Assembly (NCBI GenBank): GCA_028753945.1
Contig: JAPNXP010000002.1
Coordinates: 992,001-1,056,000, forward strand
Reading direction: 5' to 3'
DNA from: Hexactinellida sp. DTS-2022
Lineage: Eukaryota; Porifera; Hexactinellida
Length of the DNA stretch: 64,000 nucleotides
Shown: positions 55,901 to 64,000 of the stretch, piece by piece
Layout of the letters: each line of letters opens with the position of its first letter
How positions within the stretch are numbered: position 1 is the stretch's first letter
Translations under genes and position numbers: made by a program
Notes under the pieces: model-generated
What the model was told of the DNA's origin: nothing
The model's database searches: none
The model's input: only the letters and a program-made list of their open reading frames with translations

Positions 55901-57769
55901 TTAAATATCGAATTAACAAAATTGTAAAAATACATTTTTTTGACGATGTCATAATCACCTCAAGGTGTCAAGACCCACTTGTATAGGTGGTACCTGGCAT
56001 AAGGACCAATTGATAAATTGAAAGTTTGTTTCTATCTTGTATCATCTCTGAGATTAATGAAATTTATCTAATTAGTATAAATATTTAATTTATTTATTTA
56101 TTATTTAACACCATTATTATATACAGCAAAATAATTAAGTTCAATTATTTGCAATTATTATTAATTTAAATTGAATTTCACTATAATATTTGAATTCCAC
56201 GCACTCGATAACCCCAATAATCTATTTGGAACCGTCTATAAGTTAAATACAAAATAAATTAATTATAATTAATTAAGTCAGTCATTAATTGTGCAAGAAT
56301 ATTCTCGCCGAAATAAATATAATCACTTAATCTGTCGTTGTTGTGGAATTTAAAATCTTAACGGTTCTATCATAAACCATCTTTAGTTTAATGACCATTC
56401 ATTCATTATATATTGATAATAAATTATATTATTAGTTATTTATTTTAGCAATGTTATCCATGGTTGGTTGAGTTGAGTCAACAAATTCCTTATATTATAT
56501 TATTTAATTTAATCAATTGTATAGTAATACTAAAATTAAATAGAAGCCAGCTGGAATTTATAAGTTAAATCAATATAATTATCGCAAGTTGAATCACTAG
56601 AGTAGGATTTAACAAGTTAAATCAATATAATTATTACAAGTTGAAACAATAGAATTAGATTTAACACTTTACTGAAATTGAAGTGTCAGTAAACAAAGAA
56701 ATTTCAACCCCCATTTATGGCAGAAATTGACCCCTTTATTGAAAAATTTCTTCTCTCATCAGACGCAGAATTTTATGGCGAATCCAATTGTGAAATAAAA
56801 TTTTGGGGTTTAGTAAAACATTTTTTGAGTTATGGACCAGACAAATTTTGAAAGGTGTTAAAGATGTGTCAAAAATTTGTTAATACAAAATCGTAACCCC
56901 AGGTGCAAATTAGACGTCGACTCCGAATCTACATGCCAAGTTTCAGCCCTCTATGTATACAGGTGTGGCCAGGGCACCTGCTACGGAGAAATAATAATAA
57001 TATAAATAAAGGCAGTGATTCTAATACTGGGCCACTATACTATAGTATAGTCGGCACAGTAAAAATAATAAAGGCAGTGATTCTAATACTGGGCCACTAT
57101 ACTATAGTATAGTCGGCACAGTAATAATATACCAAAGCACTAAGACCAATACTGGGCCACTATACTATAGTATAGTCGGCACAGTAATAACCAAGGCAGT
57201 AAGATTAGAACTGGGCCACTATACTATAGTATAGTCGGCACAGTAATAATAATAATAACAACAAACCAAAGCACTAAGATTAGAACTGGGCCACTATACT
57301 ATAGTATAGTCGGCACAGTAATAATAACCAAGGCAGTAAGATTAGAACTGGGCCACTATACTATAGTATAGTCGGCACAGTAATAATAATAATAACCAAA
57401 GCACTAAGACCAATACTGGGCCACTATACTATAGTATAGTCGGCACAGTAATAATAATAATAACCAAAGCACTAAGACCAATACTGGGCCACTATACTAT
57501 AGTATAGTCGGCACAGTAATAATAACCAAAGCACTAAGACCAATACTGGGCCACTATACTATAGTATAGTCGGCACAGTAATAATAATAATAACCAAAGC
57601 ACTAAGACCAATACTGGGCCACTATACTATAGTATAGTCGGCACAGTAATAATAACCAAAGCACTAAGACCAATACTGGGCCACTATACTATAGTATAGT
57701 CGGCACAGTAAAAATAAAAATAAAGGCAGTGATTCCAATACTGGGCCACTATACTATAGTATAGTCGGC
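52950..57769. repeat. Inverse-orientation array arm with large palindrome cluster
   Basis: Units run right to left: hairpins 53400-53518, 54600-54717 and 55576-55694 preceded by CCGTCTACGGAGAA-type landmarks and followed by CGCCA(A/T)GTCATCA. Palindromes: 1 before 53400, 2 before 55576, and a tandem block of 12 at 57005-57769 spaced about 60-70 bp by (AAT)n and GCACTAAGACCAATA tails. The last copy is cut by a transposon. Confidence 0.88.
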
Positions 57770-58556
57770 CATGGCCTACTTAATATACGGCTAGATATGT
57801 CACCGAGAAGGCCATAAAACGAGAAGGCCAGTTTCTAATTTTCATTTTAGGATAAACTATGCCTCCTATTGTTGTTATTTGGGTTGTATATGGGGTAATC
57901 AACCATTGCGAGTCCATTAGAACCACTTTTGAGAATATCAGATTTGTGGTTAAGCTGTTTAGGCGCAATTTAATGATGACGGTAACAATTTATGGTAAAT
58001 GAAAAAAAATTCAAATATCATAAATTTCAGGTTCTTCCTATTTTCTAATAATTTTATAATAGGAATACTAATATAGGGATATATTTCATACCCCAAAGAC
58101 CACTAAATGACAAAATAGCGACATTCTAAATTTTTTGAAAAATTATAAAGCAACCACATGCTAAAATACAAGTAGTATCCGAATTAAAACTTACTATTTT
58201 CGTACATAAAAGTATATAATTGCTGGTTTATATATATTCATTATAATTATATATTCGGAAAATGTATTCTAAGTATATTAGCAAATTATTTTCATTTTCT
58301 CGCAGTTCTTTAGACTCGAATTTTATGTTTTTGTATATTTGTGGTGTCATCATTAAATGGCGCCTAAATAGCTTAACCACAAATCTTAGATTCTCAAAAG
58401 TGGTTCCATTGGACTCGCAATGGTTGATTACCCCATATACAACCCAAATAACAACAATAGGAGGCATAGTTTATCCTAAAATGAAAATTAGAAACTGGCC
58501 TTCTCGTTTTATGGCCTTCTCGGTGACATATCTAGCCGTATATTAAGTAGGCCATG
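57770..58556. mobile_element. 787-bp transposon with roughly 200-bp inverted repeats
   Basis: CATGGCCTACTTAATATACG at the left and its inverse at the right begin arms that remain complementary for about 190-200 bases. AGTCGGC flanks both sides (57763-57769 and 58557-58563) and belongs to the palindrome module, which is split by the insertion. No transposase; open frames of 62 and 94 codons are translations of the arms. Superfamily unassigned (7-bp duplication). Confidence 0.88.
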
Positions 58557-58563
58557 AGTCGGC

Positions 58564-58891
58564 ACAGTAAAAATAAAAATAAAGGCAGTGATTCCAATAC
58601 TGGGCCACTATACTATAGTATAGTCGGCACAGTAAAAAATATTATTAAAGGCAGTAAGATTAGAACTGGGCCATTATACTATAGTATAGTCGGCACAGTA
58701 AAAATCCAAAATTGCAGCCTGTGCCGACGCATGTTCCTTTGGTGGGACTATATTTTGGTGGTGGTTTATTGATAGTGCCTCCAAAGGAACATGCTGTCGG
58801 CGTAGGCTGCGATTTTGGATTTTTTTTCGCCAAGTCATCAACGCCCAAAGCGTGAAGAACCATTTGTTAATTGGTCGGAGTCACAAAGAAC
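58564..58891. repeat. Continuation of inverse arm: two palindromes and hairpin
   Basis: Completes the interrupted palindrome, then two more copies, then hairpin 58703-58821 followed by CGCCAAGTCATCAACGCC, a short-unit end read backwards. Cut at 58892 by the next transposon. Confidence 0.8.
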
Positions 58892-60071
58892 CAGGGGTGG
58901 ATCTAGCCACTAAAATTTGGGGGGGGGGTGCAAATTTTGGATGGGTGTAGTTTGAGGGGTGCAAATTTTGGATGAGTTTTTTTCATTAAATATTCTCGGC
59001 CAAGTGTTCAATAAAATAGGACTGTTCTATGGCAGTTTTACTACCATGACAGACTTACTACCTCTATTACTAGTACCATGGATGTTCTCTATCCATGACA
59101 GATTTACTACCTTACATGACAGAATTACTACCCTTTGATCATGACTTCACTATTACTATGCACTTTTAATGGCTTCTTTCTTTCTTCTACTTGACTAAAT
59201 ACAAACAGCATGTATTCAATATAGGAAATATTTATTGTATCTATAAAAAAAATTATTGAATTTGACTTGCTCAATTATTTATATAATTGACATTTCCACA
59301 TCCGCCTTCCCCGTATTCATTATTCACTAGGTAAATTAATAAGTATTGCATTGTGAACGGTATTAGCAAATAGATAATTATTCTAACATCGGAGATAGGA
59401 CCTTTTAATGGATTTAACTTTGCATAACCTATTGGGAAATCTGAGAATATATTTAATAGCTGTCAAAAACAGTATCACTCTACTCAATAATCATTGCATC
59501 ACTGAAGCTGTCTGCGTAAAAAAAGTTGTAGTACGACTATGTATCATGTCAATAACTTCACCAAGTTGATAGCCTGAGGCACGCACTTTAAAATTTCGTC
59601 TCGCGAATTTTGTTGAGTTCAATAAATCGCTCGGCAAAATTACATGGGAAAGAAAATTCACAAGTTAAATATTCAGAGATATTCATTATTGTATGTGATT
59701 TCTTGAGTTAAGACTATAATTTGTGTACTTTCTTAATTCGATGAGTAAATAAATGATATAAATGAATTACCATTTCCTAATATTTTGAATACATGCTGTT
59801 TGTATTTAGTCAAGTAGAAGAAAGAAAGAAGCCATTAAAAGTGCATAGTAATAGTGAAGTCATGATCAAAGGGTAGTAATTCTGTCATGTAAGGTAGTAA
59901 ATCTGTCATGGATAGAGAACATCCATGGTACTAGTAATAGAGGTAGTAAGTCTGTCATTGTCATGGTAGTAAACTGTCATACAACAGGACTACAATTCAA
60001 AATAGAATGAAATTTTCTAATAGGATAAAATTTTTGGGAGGTGCGCACCCCCCCCTCTAGATCCACCCCTG
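58892..60071. mobile_element. hAT-type foldback element, 1,180 bp
   Basis: CAGGGGTGGATCTAG and CTAGATCCACCCCTG ends; CAAAGAAC (58884-58891) and CAAAGAAT (60072-60079) duplicated with one mismatch. Inside, a second pair of inverted arms of about 190 bp (about 59030-59220 and 59784-59980) contains repeated TACTACC-ATGACAGA units. No ORF; nonautonomous. Confidence 0.82.
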
Positions 60072-60950
60072 CAAAGAATCATTGTTGAATTTGAAGTTTG
60101 TTTCTATCATAAACCATCTAGAGTTTAATGCCATTCATTTATTATGTATTGATAATAAAATATATTATTAGTTATTTATTTTAGCAATGTTATCCACAGT
60201 TGGTTGAGTTGAGTCAACAAATTCCTTATATTATATTATTTTATTTAATCCATGTATAGTAATACTACAATTAAATAGAAGCCAGCTGGAATATATATGT
60301 TGAATCAATATATTTATCGCAAGTTGAAACAATAGAGTAAGATTTAACAAGTTAAATCAATATAATTATTACAAGTTGAAACAATAGAATTAGATTTAAC
60401 AGTTTTACTGAAATTGAAGTGTGAGTAAACAAAGGAAATTTGCAACTCAATTGTGGCACAATCCAAGCCCAATTTTAAAATTCGTGCACTGTAATAAGGT
60501 GTAGAATTTAATTCTCTATCCAAATATGTAAATTTTATCAAGCTCAATATTAATTATTTCATGTTATGAGCCATAATAAGTTTAAATAGGTGTTAAAATT
60601 ATTTGATCAAAAATCGTAACCCCAGGTGCAAATTAGACGGTCACTCCGCAACTACATGCCAAGTTTCAGCCCTCAATGTATACAGGTGTGGCCAGGGCAC
60701 CTGCTACGGAGAAAAATGAAAAATCCAAAATTGCAGCTGTGCCGACGCATGTTCCTTAGGTGGCACTATATTTCGGTGATGGTCTATTGATAGTGCCTCC
60801 AATGGAACATCCTGTCGACAGGCTGCAATTTTGGATTTTTTCGATATGTCATGAACGCCTCAAGGTGTTTACACCCATTTATCAATTTGTTACGAGACAA
60901 AGGAAAGTTTGATAAATTTCATGCTTCTTTCTATCTTAAACCATCTTGAG
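60072..60950. repeat. Inverse arm continued, hairpin at 60722
   Basis: Resumes the unit interrupted at 58892, passes CGTAACCCCAGGTGC and GCTACGGAGAAA, and contains hairpin 60722-60837, whose right arm has lost several stem bases (CCTGTCGACAGG). Confidence 0.75.
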
Positions 60951-60980
60951 TTTAAGTTTATATTTCCATTATTAATGCGT

Positions 60981-62390
60981 TATAAACCCCCCCTTACGCT
61001 CTAATACATTTCGGGCACCAAGCACACACATAGACAAATATTTATTCAAATAGATATTCCATCTCATTAATCCATTGTTTGAATATCAGAAATCAATCTG
61101 AAATTGAATAACTGTTGAGTGAAATTGAATTTTAATATAGGAAAATACTTTAATACAACTATGTATTAGAAATCGATTTATATAGTAGCAGCTATTGAAT
61201 CAAATTGAATTATTCATATAAATAGAATACTTTATTGTAACTATGATACATAAATCGATTTGTATAGTAATAGCTATTGAATGTAAATTAATCATTCATA
61301 TATACTAGAATTATTTATTACTGTGCCGACTATACTATAGTATAGTGGCCCAGTATTAGAATCACTGCCTTTATTACTGTGCCGACTATACTATAGTTTA
61401 GTGGCCCAGTATTAGAATCACTGCCTTTATTATTATTACTGTGCCGACTATAGTATAGTATAGTGGCCCAGTTCTAATCTTACTGCCTTGGTTAGTTATT
61501 ACTGTGCCGACTATACTATAGTATAGTGGCCCAGTTCTAATCTTACTGCCTTGGTTATTACTGTGCCGACTATACTATAGTATAGTGGCCCAGTTCTAAT
61601 CTTACTGCCTTGGTTATTATTGGTCCGTAGCCTCTCTACTGAATAGAGTTTAATTAACTAAGGACTGAAATTTTCAGGATAGGTGTCTCATGGGTTACAG
61701 ATGTGCACCTGGGGTCACGATTTATTAATTTCGACTTGGGAAAATTTTTAACGGGACTTTAAGCTTTTTTTGTCCCATAAGAAAATACATGCAATAACAA
61801 GAAATTTTTTTAAATCATTAGTATCAGAAAACTATTTTGCAACTGATAGCTCTTCACGACTTTTTAAAACTGTCCTCATTTTCCTGATAACTAGGCTCAA
61901 AGTTGCCACAATACACCCTTAACTTTATAAAATCGTAAATTCATTAATATTCAATTATGCAATCATTTCGTGGTTTCAATGAAATAAACTATTTATGAAT
62001 AATTCAATTGATTCAGTGTTATTTCGATTCAAGTTATTGTTGATATCATAATTACAATAAAGAATTCTAGTATATATGAATAACTAATTTACATTCAATA
62101 GCTATTACTATACAAATCAATTTCTGATATCATAGTTACAATAATTTATTCTATTTATATGAATAATTCAATTTGATTCAATAGTATATAAATCGATTTC
62201 TAATACAATAGTTGTATTAAAGTTTTCTCCTATATGAAAATTCAATTTCACTCAACAGTTATTCAATTTCAGAACGATTTCTGATATTCAAACAATGGAT
62301 TAATGAGATGGAATATCTATTTGTATAAATATTTGTCTATTTGTGTGCTTGGTGCCCGAAATGTATTAGAGTGTAAGGGGGGGGTTTATA
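60981..62390. mobile_element. Long inverted-repeat element with palindrome core
   Basis: AACCCCCCCTTACGCTCTAA at the left is inverted at the right; arms of about 340 bp (60981-61315, 62057-62390) are mostly complementary, and weaker complementarity continues outward to about 60950 and 62425. The centre holds five palindromes (61318-61620) and a variant array landmark (GGTCCGTAG...CACCTGGGGTCACGAT). A TA or TATA target step is possible. No coding sequence. Confidence 0.75.
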
Positions 62391-62425
62391 TAGCATTTAC
62401 GTATAATTGAAATATAAACTTAATC

Positions 62426-64000
62426 CCATATGTCATTCTAAGTAAACAAGTATGCTGATTTCCAATTTTAAACAGTATATTAATATTCAATGGATTAAAG
62501 CAAATTAAATTTAATTGGAAATTTGTTTACTTAACTCAACTCAACTCACATTGCTAAAATAATTAGCTATTTATATCTTTTATTATCTATACATAATGAA
62601 TGAATGGCATTAAACCCAAGATGGTTCAAGATAGAAATAATATATAATCAACAATGGTTCCTTTGTCCCGTACAACTTGTTAAATGAGACTAAACACAAT
62701 GAGGCGTTCATGACATGGCGAAAAAAATCCAAAATTGCAGCTGTGCCGACAGCGTGTTCCTTTGGAGGCACTATCAATAAACCACCACCAAAATATAGTG
62801 CCACAAAAGGAACATGCGTCGGCACAGGCTGCAATTTTGGATTTTTTACTGTGCCGACTATACTATAGTATAGTGGCCCAGTATTGGTCTTAGTGCTTTG
62901 GTTATTATTACTGTGCCGACTATACTATAGTATAGTGGCCCAGTATTGGTCTTAGTGCTTTGGTTATTATTATTGGTCCGTAGATCCTCCACAGAACAGA
63001 GTTTTAGTAACTAATAACTGAAATTTTCAGGTTATGTGTCTCATGAGTTACAGATGTGCACCTGGGGTTACAATTTTTTATTACATTTTTTTGGACACAT
63101 TTTTGCACCTGTTTAATATTAGAAAAAGAACAATAAATAGTGCGCGAATATTCTATTTATATGCATTCGATAGAGAATTAAATTCTACACCTTTTCACAG
63201 TGCACGAATTTTCAAATTATACTTAGTTTGTGCCACAATTGAGTTGCAAGTTTCCTTTGTTTACTAACACTTCAGTTCAATTGAAAGTGTTAAATCTAAT
63301 TCTATTGTTTCAACTCGTTATTATTATATTGATTCAACTTGTGAGATCGAGTAGGCTTCTATTTTCCAATTGAAAACTAAGATTCTACATTCCATAACAA
63401 CGACAGATTATGTGATTATATTTCCTTCTGCAAGAATACTCTTGCACTGTTAATATACTGACGTAATTAATAATAATTAATTAAGTCAGTATATGACTTA
63501 TATAGATGCTCCTAATTTGTTTATTAGGGGTTATCGAGTGTGTGGAATTGAAATTTGATAGCCAAATTAATTAATTAATTATTTATGACAAAATAATTAA
63601 ACTTAATAATTGTAAGTTGACATTGAAATTGGTGTTAAATTATAAATAATATTAATTATTATTTATACTAATTAATTAAATATCAGAAATCTCAGAAATC
63701 AAATAAGGTAGAAACAAACTTCCAATTTATCAATTGATCCTTGTGCCACGTAACACCTCTACAAATGGGTCTTGACACCTTGAGGTGATGATGACATCGT
63801 CAAAAAAATGTGTTTTTACAATTTTGTTAATTCGATATTTAAAATAGGTTAGTTGATGTTGGGTGATGACCCAACACTCACATAAAAAATGCTGAGTCAT
63901 CAGCTATTATATTCTACTCAAACTTGAATATCTCTAAAATTAAGTGAACTAAATGGAAACTTCCACCACTCTAAGGGTCGATGCCTTCTGTAACACCCTT
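62426..64000. repeat. Plus-orientation array arm reaching the window end
   Basis: Hairpin 62726-62843, two palindromes (62847-62980) with the CTTAGTGCTTTGG tail, then GGTCCGTAGATCCTC and GCACCTGGGGTTACAAT, and a long-type unit that runs off the window. GTTGGGTGATGACCCAAC, a small perfect-arm hairpin in long units, is at about 63858-63875. Confidence 0.82.

Noticed and set aside
57005..57769. CRISPR-like appearance of 12 regularly spaced palindromic repeats
   Set aside because: The spacers are (AAT)n microsatellite and a repeated tail, not unique; the context is a eukaryotic satellite.
36000..63270. Many 60-130 codon ORFs on both strands with shared residues such as VPTHVPLVALYF or SFGGTI
   Set aside because: All are translations of the hairpin and adjoining unit sequence; they occur in several frames and both strands and do not keep a common frame boundary.

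Overview
The window is nuclear DNA of an intron-poor animal or close animal relative. It has spliced genes, a TIP60/NuA4 bromodomain protein, an SR splicing factor, a SHIPPO-repeat ciliary protein, an LMTK-like membrane kinase and an NHL-repeat protein with coiled coil. Genes are GC-rich islands in very AT-rich DNA. Most coding sequences are uninterrupted; three genes need splicing, and every junction proposed here is a GT-AG site that keeps frame. A sponge or other early-branching marine animal would fit, but the sequence does not settle the species.

Left half, 1-32.3 kb, is gene territory. In order: TFIIIC subunit GTF3C5, a tail-anchored UBC12-like E2, BRD8 (4 exons), EXOSC6, an LMTK-like kinase, a Varp/ANKRD27-like VPS9 protein, an unrecognised CaaX-tailed protein with a possible SEFIR/TIR-like fold, SLC30A9, SRSF10/12, NDUFAF3, a SHIPPO-repeat (ODF3/CIMAP-type) protein, an NHL protein and ACBD3 (2 exons). 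All thirteen lie on the minus strand. The only plus-strand coding trace is a broken NHL-type pseudogene at about 20-21.5 kb. Gaps and introns are full of small DNA transposons whose ends and target duplications can be read directly: 8-bp duplications (hAT type), TA (pogo/Tc1 type), TTAA (piggyBac type), and a family with 5-bp duplications. Several are nested.

Right half, 32.4-64 kb, is a structured repeat landscape. Its backbone is a noncoding unit in a short (about 840 bp) and a long (about 1,420 bp) form, each ending in a near-perfect hairpin of about 118 bp (22 copies). A 35-bp imperfect palindrome centred on CTATAG, about 39 copies, is tandemly expanded almost always at one spot just after the hairpin. 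Blocks of the array occur in both orientations, so most of the 31 kb can pair with another part of itself. The array is invaded by foldback transposons and encloses a two-exon, 141-aa gene at 47.7-48.3 kb that I do not recognise.

The genes are housekeeping functions (transcription, RNA decay, splicing, zinc transport, complex I assembly, membrane traffic, cilia) and do not form a pathway. The most unusual items are the hairpin/palindrome array, the CaaX protein, the tail-anchored E2, the orphan gene inside the array, and the one-sided gene orientation.
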